Counted from the first letter of the stretch, positions 30,821 to 41,021 are shown. The stretch is DNA of 64,000 nucleotides from Coenobita brevimanus (GCA_032717465.1 CM064732.1:19477958-19541957), one strand, 5' to 3'. Numbers and translations: made by a program. The notes: generated from the sequence alone by a model not told the origin.

Positions 30821-31375
30821 TGTCAGGACTCTAAAATATCATAGAAAATATCTGCTAATATACACAGGTTCTCTAGAGGTTAAATCAAAGTCATGGCTAG
30901 GGCCTGTAGGAAATATCGTTTGCACATTCCCTCTGAGGAATGCCACTCTGTACCTCGTGACGCCTGATAGGAAAGCTACCATACACACATACACACACAC
31001 ACACACAGGCTTCTAGAACATTCAGCAACAGTGTAGGCCATGTGACGGAAGTTCTTATATATGGAAGGAATGAGGAGAAGAAGTCACAAGGAGTTAGGAG
31101 GCTGGAGAAGAGAGAGCGAGAGGGGGGTCTAGACGGAGAGAGGCACGGTGGGCTGCAAGAAGTTAGCTAGCATATAAATATGCTTGTGTAATATACTCAG
31201 TGTTAATCTTGAGCTTCCCTTTTTAAAGAGAATAAACCTACAATCAATCTTAGATTCATCTTTAACTTCTCCCATCATCGACTACAAGTGAACTGAGGTT
31301 ATCTCTCACAAAAATCTACTCACTATTACCTACAGCTTCGCTACGACTACGATATAATCAATTACACGTCTGATA
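30821..31375 (+). mobile_element. LTR of a retrotransposon (5'-LTR-like), copy 1
   Basis: 555 bp beginning TGTCAGGACT and ending TCTGATA. It has an inverted homologue at 37,921-38,466 (which begins TGTTATGACT on its own strand). Matching blocks include AATCAAAGTCATGGCTAGGG, CATTCCCTCTGAGGAATG, GGCACGGTGGGCTGCAAG and AACTTCTCCCATCATCGACT. Expected LTR signals are present: TTATATAT near 31,055 and AATAAA at 31,231-31,236. A GGTGGCTGCGA primer-binding-like site follows within 10 bp. No gag or pol follows in the next kilobase, so this is a solo or remnant 5' end. Confidence 0.65.
31231..31236 (+). promoter_or_regulatory. Polyadenylation signal in LTR copy 1
   Basis: AATAAA in the middle-right part of the LTR, about where R/U5 polyadenylation is directed. 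The inverted copy has AATAGA at this position. Confidence 0.55.
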
Positions 31376-31382
31376 TATTATT

Positions 31383-31400
31383 TTGGTGGCTGCGAACGTA
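31383..31400 (+). other. Candidate primer binding site
   Basis: TTGGTGGCTGCGAAC follows the LTR after about 7 bp. A TGG start complements a tRNA CCA end. I do not assign the tRNA. The inverted LTR copy has no such sequence after it. Confidence 0.45.
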
Positions 31401-31414
31401 CGAACTACGCCTAC

Positions 31415-31485
31415 GAGCTTACAAGTCCACAAGTCTACAAGTCTACGAGTCTACGAGTTCACGAGCCTACGAGTCTACAGTTGAG
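31415..31485 (+). repeat. Minisatellite of about 9-10 bp (CTACGAGTC)n
   Basis: Seven or so units of (C/T)TAC(A/G)AGTC with slight variation, directly downstream of the primer-binding-like site. Confidence 0.75.
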
Positions 31486-31489
31486 TCTA

Positions 31490-32125
31490 CATTATCAAGA
31501 TAGAAGACAAATGATACTACTATTCGAGCCCACCGATGCCTCATAACTTTAATTCCTATGACGAACCAACGAACTACAACTATCAACTACTGCTACGTAA
31601 CAAGCAAACATAGAGTGAGAAGACTCACAACCCACAACCACAGCAACCCCCACCTATCGCCACCCTTCTCTCCAAACACCCTCCATCTCCATCACCACAC
31701 TGATGCAGGGGTGACGACGTCAGCAAATACCAAAGCCCTCACTCACCACTCACCTCACTCATCGTTACTCAGCATTACTCACTGTTGCTCATTTACTCAC
31801 CACTGCTACCAGTGTGGGAAGTCAACGTTGCAGTGCTAAGTGTTTGCTGAGGACACCACGTCACGTCAGGCAACGCATGTCTGACAGCACCATTCACCAC
31901 CACTAACACCATTCCCACCGCGGTAAAATTCAGTGAGTTGAATAGTTACTTCATTTATACAGTACAGAGTGACAGACACAGTGATAGACAAAACTCTCTG
32001 CACAAGCATATAAAACGTGCTTTATAGTTACAACTTACATACAAATACCTACTTCAATTATCTACATTAAGTCAATCATTAAGTACTTGCACCAACAATA
32101 ATTATTATATACTGTGTATATAATA
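31490..32125. other. No gene seen
   Basis: Rich in CACCACT/CTCACT triplets (31,620-31,930). The plus-strand frame at 31,558-31,839 (Thr/His/Ser-rich) follows that composition and shows no retroelement gag motif. Confidence 0.5.
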
Positions 32126-32127
32126 AC

Positions 32128-32163
32128 TAGCTGATCCAGTCATGCTGCGGTCGATGACAGTGA

Positions 32164-32194
<31 letters not shown>

Positions 32195-32962
32195 CTATTG
32201 CATTCATTTTTTCTCAACGATTGTTACCATTTATACATACATAAAATACGTGTTTCATACGTAATACTAGACAATATTACATCTACAAAGTGATAAATAA
32301 AATTTACTCACATTTACTCAGTGAGCAATTTAAAGAACTGTAATAAATATTTATTAATATAAAAGTCCCTAATGGAACCAGACAAATCAAATTACAAGGA
32401 AAACAAGGAGAATAAAATAAAATAAAATAAATGGCCAACACGAGTGGCGTTAGCAAGAATGAATGTCCTCTTTCACACAATCGTGAAGGAAAAAAATTCC
32501 ACACAGTGCTGACACATACATTGTCCACGATGGATACAAACGAACAACATGTGAGTGTACTGTTTATAGTTAATGTTGTAAATATTGTATATGTATATAT
32601 TTTTATATAAGATAACAAAATATGGGGTTATATATTATCATATTCAATAATAACAGTGCAGTATACAGTAACTATGCCTTAAAAAGGGTATCACGGATTA
32701 GCCCGCAATGATGCAACCTTGGACACCACCGAATAAGCGAACAACAAAGATTAAAACAAACTAGAGAAAATCAATACATACAAAAATTAATTAAGATCCT
32801 ATAACAAACAAACAAAAATAAGTACAACTGTTGCCACACATGCCACAATACAACATAAACTCCTTCTAAAAGTGAACCAGCAAGCAGTTATTGTTCTCCA
32901 CAAGCCAGTTGTAAGGCGCATCGTCACTGTCATTGACCACAGCATAACTGGATCAGCTAGTT

Positions 32963-32966
<4 letters not shown>
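32128..32966. mobile_element. Terminal-inverted-repeat element, about 840 bp
   Basis: The left end ACTAGCTGATCCAGTCATGC with TGCGGTCGATGACAGTGA is matched by the complement of 32,926-32,966 over about 43 bp with three or four differences. TA on each side is a possible Tc1/mariner-style target duplication. The interior holds an old LINE-like 3' remnant on the minus strand (about 32,300-32,540), an (AAATA)n run at 32,411-32,431 and a (TA)n tract. No transposase is seen. Confidence 0.65.
32166..32194. repeat. (TA)n microsatellite
   Basis: 14 TA units just inside the left inverted repeat. Confidence 0.95.
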
Positions 32967-32994
<28 letters not shown>

Positions 32995-32995
32995 C
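32967..32995. repeat. Poly(T) tract
   Basis: About 29 T residues abutting the right end of the inverted-repeat element. Confidence 0.9.
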
Positions 32996-33184
32996 GGTAG
33001 GAAACGATGAGGGAACTTATAATACATACTGTTTGATATCACTACAGCAAGTGTTATAGATGACTGATTCATAATACAAGTCATTGCTGTACCTTGTTAT
33101 TGTGTTACTATTATGTACATGTGCACACAATTATGTCCCAACTTACAATTTTACATACATTGTAGTTGTACAGTATTACTACTT

Positions 33185-33490
33185 CCTGCAATTATGTTAC
33201 AGTTGCTCCAATTATGTAACTACAAACGATAGGATTACTGCAATCATGTTACAGTTGTTATAATTACGTAACTACAAACGATAGCATTGCTGCAGTTATG
33301 TTACTACAATTATATAACTACAAATGCTAATATTGCTGCAATTAGGTAACAATTACGATATTAATTAAAATACAATTATGTAACAATTACAATACAATAT
33401 AATTATGCACAATACAGTGCAATTATGTAACAATACAGTTATGTAACAATTACAATATTCAGTTAAATAATACAATTATGTAGCTATTAC
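33185..33490. repeat. Minisatellite with clustered ATTATGTAAC sites
   Basis: Two clear units of about 52 bp plus a shorter one (starting near 33,189, 33,241 and 33,293; TTACAGTTG...GTAACTACAAACGATAG) pass into irregular CAATTATGTAACAATTAC repeats. RTTAYGTAAC occurs at 33,211, 33,263, 33,375, 33,422 and 33,438, with one-mismatch copies at 33,309, 33,341 and 33,475. This sequence equals the known binding consensus of PAR-bZIP/E4BP4 factors (Vrille/Pdp1 in insects). Whether it is regulatory here is unknown. Confidence 0.65.
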
Positions 33491-33612
33491 ATTCATACAA
33501 ATGTAACTACAGTATCCTATAATTCTGTATTACCAGAATCATCATACAAGTTAAGTGTAATATTACTGTAATTTTGTAACTTCTTTGGAAATATCGACTA
33601 TTCATTCTTTTC

Positions 33613-33813
33613 TTAATTTGATTTTTGCCCCAAGAAACTGGCAACCGCAACAACTTGCATTTGGTTTGGCATTCTGCATTTTTCTTCTAATGAAGATTCA
33701 ACTAAAGGCACAATTCTTCTATGTGACTGCTGGAATCGCACCAAATTATTGGTCCAGACATCCTTGTTCTTCTGTACGACAGTACCATTTCTTTTGTGCG
33801 ACATCATGCTTAT
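33613..33813 (-). CDS. Candidate exon, unknown protein
   Basis: On the minus strand a pyrimidine-rich acceptor-like sequence (TATTTTTGTTTTTCAG) precedes an open stretch of 66 codons starting near MMSHKRNGTVVQKNKDVW and ending FLGQKSN and a stop. Composition is more balanced than the flanks (SHRRIVPLVESSLEEKCRMP). I recognise no domain. The plus strand is also open over much of the region, which weakens the case. It could be a terminal exon with the ATTATGTAAC-rich repeat as its 3' flank, or chance. Confidence 0.25.
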   Translation of the reverse strand: MSMMSHKRNGTVVQKNKDVWTNNLVRFQQSHRRIVPLVESSLEEKCRMPNQMQVVAVASFLGQKSN

Positions 33814-33939
33814 CTGAAAAACAAAAATATTTAATATATCTAGCAACAAACTAAGCAATTATTTTGCTGACTGTTCACCTGCAAACTGCGAAGATAACTG
33901 TAAGATGCAGGAAACTGCATCTCGTTTTGTAATATTTTG

Positions 33940-34025
33940 ATTATTCTAGAATGATCTAAACAATGTTAAACCATACTAGAACGTTACAAACTGTTCTAGA
34001 AGGTTCTAAACAGTTCTAAAATCTT
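33940..34025. promoter_or_regulatory. Cluster of heat-shock-element-like sequences
   Basis: TTCTAGAAGGTTC (33,994-34,006) is a perfect three-unit TTCnnGAAnnTTC array. TTCTAGAA also occurs at 33,944-33,951, followed by near-units (CTAGAACG, GTTCTAAACAGTTCTAAA). Heat-shock factor binds alternating nGAAn units. No gene start is recognised close by, so function is speculative; the block may be a small tandem repeat of TTCTAGAA-type units. Confidence 0.4.
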
Positions 34026-34262
34026 CTGTGCAAGCCTATAAAGCTATAAAAAAATTTATATAAAGATTAAGAAATTGATAAAACTTGCGTGTGGTAATGT
34101 TAAATATATGGTAATCCATTTTTTTTATTTGAGGTGACTCTTTTTTAAAACTGAGAGGAATAAGGCCTTTTTCTTGTTTTCACACAAAAGTTCTTCAATT
34201 TATGATACAGGCTACCTTTTATTTGAAAACAAAATTTATAACCCTAATATATTTATATATAT

Positions 34263-35690
34263 AAGCAGGGTGACCATTCCCAACCCTCTAATTATCGCCC
34301 AGTTGCCTTAACATCCTATGAGGCAAAAGTTTTCGAGTCTGTTCTTAATAGAAAAATTCCAAAGCATCTTTCCCAGCACAGCCTTCTTTCTGACTGTCAG
34401 AATGAGTTCCGTCAGGGACGCTCCACTTAAAATCTTCTCACCTACCTTTCAGTCTCCTGGTCATCCTCGCTTCAGGACTTTGACGAATGCTTTGCCACTG
34501 CACTTGACATCTCAAAGGCTTTCGATCCAGTCTGACATAAATCTTTAATTTCAGAACTGCCCTCTTACGGTTTCTATCCTTCTGTCTGTGGCATCATCTA
34601 TAGTTTCCTTTCTGGTCGTTCTGTAGCTGCTGTTGTAGACAGCTACCGTTCTTGTCCTGGATTTCTTAGCAGTGGTGTCCCTCAGGGCTCTGCCCTTTCA
34701 CCAACTCTCTTCCTTTTATTCATCAATGACCTTCTAAGCTATACATCTAAGCCTATCCAGTCATATGCCGATGATTCCACCCTTTCCCTTTCAATCTGGT
34801 TCCCGCAATGTCCATCTCAGCAGTTACTTCAACAGACAAGGGATGAGGCTATGGCACACCTAATGTCTGACTTGGCTTGTAGGTGAAAATAATCTTGTTG
34901 GTTTTAATGCATCAAAGTCTCATTTCTTACACCTATCAACCAGACAAAATCTTCCACAGGAGTACCCACTAATGATAATAATTTCCAGCTCAGTCCTGCA
35001 TCATCCATAAACATACCTGGAGTTTCATTTTCCCAGGACTTATCGTGGAAAGATCATATTCCATCTCTTGTAAAATCTGCTCCTAAGAGAATAGGTGTGC
35101 TAAGCCGACTCCATATCTTCTTTACCCCTGCACAGTTGTTGACTTTATACACGGGTTTTATTTGCCCCTGCGTAGAGTACAACTCTCATGTGTGGGGAGG
35201 CTCCCTATTACAGTTCTCAATAGGGTGGAATCAAAGGCTTTTCGTCTCATTAACTCTCCTCCTCCTACTGGCTCCCTTCAACCTCTGTCTCTTCACCGCA
35301 CTACTGCATGTTTATCTCTTTTCTATCGCTGCTTCAGTGATCACTGCTTCTCTGAACTGTTTGCTTGCATCCCTCCACCTCTACGACAGGCATGTAGCAC
35401 CCATCTAGCAACAAACTCTCATCTCTTTTCTGTACAACTCTCTAAAGCAAGAGTTAACCGTTACTCCCAGTCCTTCATATCTGCAACAGGTCAACTCTGG
35501 AACTGTCTTCCTCTATCTGTATTTCCTGCTTCCTATGATCTCCAGTCTTTCAAACGCAGTGTGTCCAAACATCTCAAAAAAACGGATCTTGAATTTGGCT
35601 CTCTTTTGTATTTTTTTTTTTTTTTTTTCTTGGATGGGAATGGTTTGCAGGCTCCTGGCCTTTGGTTCTTTCTTCCTTGCGTAATATATT
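34263..35690 (+). pseudogene. Jockey/X-element-like LINE, 5'-truncated copy B
   Basis: Shares family with the copy at 57.3-60.2 kb. The plus-strand RT begins at GDHSNPSNYRPVALTS after a short (TA) stretch. It continues through ALDISKAFD with the catalytic Asp, GVPQGSALSPTLFLLFINDL near 34,680, SYADDSTL (intact catalytic box) near 34,760, and FSQDLSWKDHI. The C-terminal region is LSRLHIFFTPAQLLTLY, then VESKAFRLINSPPPTGSLQP and SFKRSVSKHLKK near 35,575. At least four stops or frameshifts are present. A T-run (35,611-35,629) lies in the 3' untranslated part, ending in CTTCCTTGCGTAA as in the other copy. Confidence 0.85.
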
Positions 35691-35699
35691 CATCCCGTC

Positions 35700-36300
35700 A
35701 CCCCAGCGAGATGGTTCTAGACTGCTACATTCTGATGTTTTTAATTGGGTTTAGGAGAGACTCCATCCTAAACTGAATAAAATCTCCACAACGTCTGTTA
35801 TTAGGAAAATTGATTAAGAAAATGCATCAACGGAATAGTCATAAGACGAAATAAGCTGATAAAGAAGAGGTGAGGAAGGAGACTAGAATCCGAGCCACAT
35901 ACTTTAAGCACCTATTTTCCAATCTATTGAAACTTGGCAGAAACCAACCCCGAAGAAAAAGACAAAGTTTCTAGTTTACTTAAGTTTAACCCCTTTCAAT
36001 ACACTGACACCTTCTCTTCTTGCCTCCAGACGATATAACTCTTCGAAAATTATTCCACTGGCTGATGGACCTACAAACAGCCTACATCACATACTTCGAT
36101 TAACGATGATGTTTGACTAGTGTTGTTGCCGCCACCAGACGATTAATTTGGCCCAGGAAGAGCATTTCGTAATGGAGGGGGTAAAAATGTATATTGCAGA
36201 GGAAAGAACAAATTGCTTAGCTATTATTAGCTACTGCTACCAGTGCCTATTCTCATGCTTTTCACATAAGAAAATAATCTAATACAAAAAGTTATATACA
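35700..36300. other. No gene seen
   Basis: Unassigned. Carries two minus-strand copies of the dispersed motif (TGCCTCCAGACGATAT near 36,021 and GCCACCAGACGATTAA near 36,131). Confidence 0.5.
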
Positions 36301-36302
36301 AT

Positions 36303-36560
36303 ACTATAGTTGTGGCGCACGACTCTGAGGTTAACGTACCCTGGCAACCTACCTGTCAACAATGCGTCCGATTTCGTATAATTTTATACACGAGTCATTA
36401 TAATATACTAATATATTATACTCGAATATTATTGTACACGAACACATAATACACGAATCACACGGATATCATATTCCACAAGAAATCAGAAGCACAGTTG
36501 ACAGGTAGGTTGCCAGGGTACCATAATGACAACCTCAGGGTCATGCGCCGCGACTATAGT
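36303..36560. mobile_element. Foldback MITE, copy 2
   Basis: About 258 bp. The left arm CTATAGTTGTGGCGCACGAC, then CTCTGAGG and CCCTGGCAACCTACCTGTC, is mirrored by the right arm GACAGGTAGGTTGCCAGGGT, then CCTCAGGGTCATGCGCCGCG and ACTATAG. The internal ATACACGAA-type units (TTATACACGAGTC, TTATACTCGAAT, TTGTACACGAAC, ATACACGAATC) match copy 1. TA flanks are compatible with a TA target duplication. Confidence 0.82.
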
Positions 36561-37610
36561 AAACGAGTGAACTGGTGTACTTCCATATTAAGCGAGGAAA
36601 AAATGGTATGACTGTAGCAGAAATGAAAATGTACTAAAAGGACTGAGAATTGAGGTTAGTGGCCATATTTAAAGGGGAAATATTTAAGAAATTGCATTCT
36701 TCAAAATAGCAGACTGTTTGAAGTAGACAGCAAACCACTTTGAGTCTTCTTTTGAACATTTTTCGAAGTGTGTCACCCTTCATAATCTCTCCCACGAACT
36801 GAAGCTATAAAGCATTGATAGAAATACATCGTCTCAAAAGTCAAGGAATAGTTTGCTATCTTTTGGCAATTTCTCCCCCCCCCCCTCTTTTTGTCAAAAA
36901 AAAAAAAAAAATGCTGAGTAGCCCCCTGCTGGTTCGTGGATGAGGGTTCATCATGAGTAACCTACTACGAACCTACTACGAAAAAAAAAAAAAAAAAAAA
37001 AAAGCTGGAGGAGAAAGGGCAATTGCTTTTAGGAAAGTACTCTCGAGTACTCCCAAAAGGCTCAGCCACATTTGCTATATAAAATATACTGTAATACTGT
37101 TGTAAAGATTTCTTGGCGAAATAAATAAAAATATTGCTAACGCGATAAACAAAATGTTCATTGATATACAACACACAGTGCAGGAGGCTGAATATTGCAT
37201 ACACTGATTTGTCATTGAATGTGTGAGTTATTGTAGCTTAGTATATGCTTTATCATTACACTTTGAGGGATGGAGCGCTGAAGTCATTACACAGTTATTG
37301 GAAAAATGCTAATAATTTTATTTCTTCAATAAATTCTTAATATTTTCATTTCGTAAAAGCCACTGTATTGTAATCATTGTGGCTCATTTTTAACTTACAT
37401 GATTTTTGTAGTAAGTGATTCTCGTCATTGTGCATGTGTGAAATGGGTGTATTGTGCATTATCCTGCAATTTTTTCCAGTGTTTGAAACGTTAAGATGAT
37501 GAAAGATATTGTCTGATTGTGTCCTGTGTTTGTGTTACGTTGGTTTGTCCTTTTGGTACTGTGTTTTGTTGATACTATCTAAATGTTAGTTTCGCGAGAC
37601 CTATTTGGCT
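36560..37610. other. No gene seen
   Basis: AT-rich, with homopolymer runs (C/T at 36,871-36,885, A at 36,897-36,911 and 36,981-37,003). No coding support. Confidence 0.55.
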
Positions 37611-37611
37611 G

Positions 37612-37613
<2 letters not shown>

Positions 37614-37687
<74 letters not shown>

Positions 37688-37690
37688 GAC
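37614..37690. repeat. (TG)n-(GA)n-(CAGA)n compound microsatellite
   Basis: About 18 TG units, then GA units, then six CAGA units. Confidence 0.95.
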
Positions 37691-37873
37691 AGAGAGAGAT
37701 GAGCATGGTATCAAACAAAAGGATGGTGGAAGACAATCTTTTTACACTGGAAGGATAGAGATCCAGGAAGAGTTTCAGTTGTAAACCAGGTGCGTAGTTC
37801 GGTAAAAAGGAAGGTGTAAAAAGGAAGGTGTAGATCCCATACATTATGCAAGGTCTCCTTTGATATGAAAAGG

Positions 37874-37905
37874 TTCGTCTGGTGCTAGCAAGAATAAAGT
37901 AAATC
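37874..37905 (+). repeat. Dispersed motif copy
   Basis: TTCGTCTGGTGCTAGCAAGA followed by ATAAAG is the best match to the window-wide motif. Confidence 0.5.
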
Positions 37906-37920
37906 ATGTAATCGTGCTGA

Positions 37921-38466
37921 TATCAGACTTGTAATTGATTAAATCGTAGTAGTAGCCGAGCTGTAGGTAATAGTGAGTATATTTTTGTGAGAGATAATCT
38001 CAGTTCACTTATAGTTGATGACGGGAGAAGTTAAAGATGAGTCTGGGCCTGATTGTAGTTCTATTCTCTTCAAAACGGAAAGCTCTAGATTAACACTGAG
38101 CATATTACACAAGAGTGTTTGTATTCTAGCTAACTCCTTGCAGCCCACCGTGCCTCTCTCTATCTAGACCCCTCTTCTTGCTCTCTCTTCTCCAGCCTCC
38201 TAACTCCCACTTCTCCTCTATTCTTTAGTGTATAAGAACTTCCGTCACGTTGCATACACTGTTGTCGAATGTTCTAGATGCCTGTGTGTGTTTGTGTGTG
38301 TGTGTGTGTGTGGTAGCTTTCCTATCAGGTGTCACGAGGTGCAGAGTGGCATTCCTCAGAGGGAATGTGCAAACGACATTTCCTGCAGGCCCTAGCCATG
38401 ACTTTGATTTATCCTCTAGAGTGCCTATATATGTTAGCAGCTATTTTTTATATTTTAGTCATAACA
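37921..38466 (-). mobile_element. LTR copy 2 (inverted relative to 30.8 kb), solo
   Basis: 546 bp, the reverse complement of LTR copy 1 across its whole length. The minus strand starts TGTTATGACTAAAATAT and ends GTCTGATA. The two LTR copies are in opposite orientation 6.5 kb apart, so they are not the two ends of one element. No primer-binding-like sequence or flanking pentamer duplication is visible. The (TG)n at 38,283-38,313 corresponds to the (CA)n of copy 1. Confidence 0.65.
38283..38313. repeat. (TG)n within LTR copy 2
   Basis: A TG array at the position where LTR copy 1 has (AC)n; length differs between the copies. Confidence 0.9.
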
Positions 38467-38469
38467 TCG

Positions 38470-39560
38470 CTTGGTCACGCCCAGCTGGCGAACCTACGAC
38501 AACACGTAGCAACTAATGCTAATATATCAATACACAGTATTCATGATATTATTGTAGAGATAAAATATTCAAGACAGTGTTGCACAGACAAAATAATATT
38601 GTAGAAACATAACACATTGAAGTAATACATTGTATGTATAATGGAGTAAATACATTGTAGTAAAACTGAATGTAGAAAACTTTATAACATTGTAGTACAA
38701 ATATTGTAGCACACTGTAGTACATTGTAACACATATGTGTATGTGTAACAGACAAGCATTTATTTATGCAATGGCAATACTGCTAGGTCATTACATTATA
38801 TATGGTGTTATGCTTATTGTAATGCCTACTGTAAATACTGGGGAACTGGAACTTTGCTCCTCCTGGAAAAAGAAAAAAATCCTAGAATTGCTACTGTCTA
38901 TCAATTAGGTTCATTATTTTCTGGCTAGCTGTAGCAAAATCTAGCCGTAAGTAGTTCATCTGGCAACAATGGTGGGAGAGAGAAGCATAGCTAGCTGTGG
39001 GATGCCAGAAGTCTACAGGCTGAAAAATTATTCACATTGTGTTCATTTACCTTGATAGCTGTGCAATTTTTGTGATATGTATACAATAGAAACTTCATAT
39101 ATTTTATACAAGTATATCTGGAGGCTCTAAACATGATGTTCATATGAGAGATCTAATATTAAAACAATGTTGATTGATGGTGCGGCACGGGATGGCTGAC
39201 GCACGTTAAAAAGAGACACTCCAAACTAATTTCAGTGAGTGACTCAGAGACAGTGCCCTTCCTAGTTCGTCTTCTGGGAGGGTCCGGCAATAAGGCACAG
39301 TTTCACTTATTTTTCTGTTAACTGTACGTAGGGTGCCTGAGACTTTGTCTCTCACAGCTTCAGGGAAGAAGTTGATAAAATTAATTCCTTTAGCCAAAGT
39401 ACTTTTTATTTTCTGCCAGCTTTTGGCTTACCTTCCATTAACTACTAATAATACATTCTAGGATGAATAAAATGTCCTGGTGGTAAGTTTGAATAAAATT
39501 TAAAAAGCGTCCTGATATTGAAGGATTAAGAATCAGCCTTTCATTTCCTCCGATTCATGT
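38470..39560. other. No gene seen
   Basis: The sub-block 38,520-38,750 is rich in repeated ACATTGTAGTA/CATTGTA units. No coding support. Confidence 0.5.
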
Positions 39561-39562
39561 CC

Positions 39563-39565
<3 letters not shown>

Positions 39566-39604
<39 letters not shown>
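39566..39604. repeat. (GA)n microsatellite
   Basis: About 19 GA units. Confidence 0.95.
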
Positions 39605-39609
<5 letters not shown>

Positions 39610-39883
39610 AGACTAAGGTGCATAACGAATAGTTCCCGGACTTGCTGTTTCTTTTCACGTGCCCTTGTTCTCGCCCTCGCTAGTAGGGAGTAGATTTAAG
39701 ATGATTATATTTTTCTGTCATGACTGAAGCAAATCTAATTGTGCAAGTAAGCATGGGAATTACAGCGTGCTTCGTTACTTCATTTCAATGGCATTTTCTC
39801 CATTTCATTGTTGCTATCTCCTGACGGTATGATTCAGTGTTAGTACAGAACGGGTGAGGTTAGATTGTCTTCATTAACCATTT

Positions 39884-40224
39884 GGGGGAGGCGGTGGCTC
39901 AACCGGTAGAGAGTTGGCGTGTGGTCCTAACGGACCCAGGTTCAAATCCCGGCTGGGGCAGGGAACTGTTTAAGGATTTGAATTTCATTAAATCAGGCTT
40001 TACTGATCTACCAGAAGACCCGCCGACATGTCGTAAAAATACTCCCGCTAATACCAATACACCAGTCCTGTATGAGACAGCCCTAGCATGTATTCAATAC
40101 GGACGGTGGGTGTTAGCGCCGAAGTGGTGACATGTAGAGGTGAATGGTATGTAGGAGGACTGCTGGGCTTAAAAGCAGGCTGTGAAGTCTATGCCCAGAG
40201 TCGGACACATAAAAAAAAAAAAAA
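39884..40224 (+). mobile_element. tRNA-derived SINE with poly(A) tail
   Basis: A 341-bp unit whose first 75 bp are tRNA-like: GTGGCTCAACCGGTAGAG (A box region, 39,894-39,911) and GGTTCAAATCCCGGC (B box, 39,939-39,953). The body includes GGACTGCTGGGCTTAAAAGC and ends in CGGACACAT followed by 14 A residues. The tail type differs from the (TGA)n SINE at 18.2 kb, implying another LINE partner. The 82-codon open frame over it is not a gene. Confidence 0.82.
39894..39953 (+). promoter_or_regulatory. Pol III A and B boxes of the SINE
   Basis: A box GTGGCTCAACCGG and B box GGTTCAAATCCCG, with normal tRNA-like spacing. Confidence 0.75.
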
Positions 40225-41020
40225 CTTCAGTGCGTAAAACCTATTTTAAGATGAGCAAAATCGGCTGAGAGTAATAGGAACAAATTTAAATATACGTCCC
40301 CGTGTTCGAGAGATTAATTCCTTGAATCTGATGACATACTGTACTTTGTAAAATTTATCATGATGCTTCCTGACATCTGTTCACCTTTGGAGAACCCTCA
40401 TGTAATGAAGGGAATAATGAGGGTTACATCCAATCTGTATAACTTGAAAATTATCTCCGTAGCTTGATAATATTGTCTGGAGTTAGGAGGAGTCACACAT
40501 AAAAGATGTTCTTTGGTTGAAGTCAGTTGAGTAGGCAGGTCTTTGCAAAAGTCACTGTCTAGTACAGCAGAAAGCGCCTCCATACATATACACCGCCACG
40601 CTGTATATTACCCTCATATACCGTACCTCACACTGCCACATCACAACCAATCCTAACGCTGTCACATTCCACAAAGGTACAGTACCAAATCTTACTCAAA
40701 CATCACACTGTCACGCCTCTCACTTATCGGCACAACTACAACGCCACATCACTCACAATGCTCACAGTGCGTCATCACACACTGCATCACCATGTATATA
40801 CAGTACCTTACATTGCCACACTACATTACTTCACAAAATTTATGTTGCCACCATACACACCTCTCAATCGCACACCACATAAAGCTCCCACTCGCACACT
40901 TCGCATTGTCACATCTCGAGCTGCTGCACCTCACTACAACAAACCTCAGAAACCTCATCGCAATACTTCAAAATGTCTCACCTACCGTCCGATTTATTTA
41001 AAATACTTCAGTGCTTCTCT
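40225..41020. other. No gene seen; CAC/CATCACA-rich block
   Basis: 40,610-40,940 is enriched for CACACTGCCACATCACA-like strings without fixed period. The complement of AATAAA at 40,993-40,998 lies 24 bp below the stop of the candidate exon at 41,022-41,152. Confidence 0.5.
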
Positions 41021-41021
41021 C

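Noticed and set aside
31415..31485. Repeat-spacer array
   Set aside because: Head-to-tail 9-10 bp minisatellite without spacers.
33185..33490. CRISPR-like array of regular short repeats
   Set aside because: Units have no unique spacers, drift in length, and the window is eukaryotic; it is a minisatellite.
30821..38466. The two LTRs as the ends of a single retrotransposon
   Set aside because: They are in opposite orientation; a provirus needs direct repeats.
39882..40130. 82-codon frame, and a possible tRNA gene at its start
   Set aside because: The tRNA-like head continues into a body with a poly(A) tail, so it is a SINE; the frame is incidental.
40610..40940. Satellite made of CACATCACA units
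   Set aside because: No fixed period could be found by eye; treated as low-complexity sequence only.
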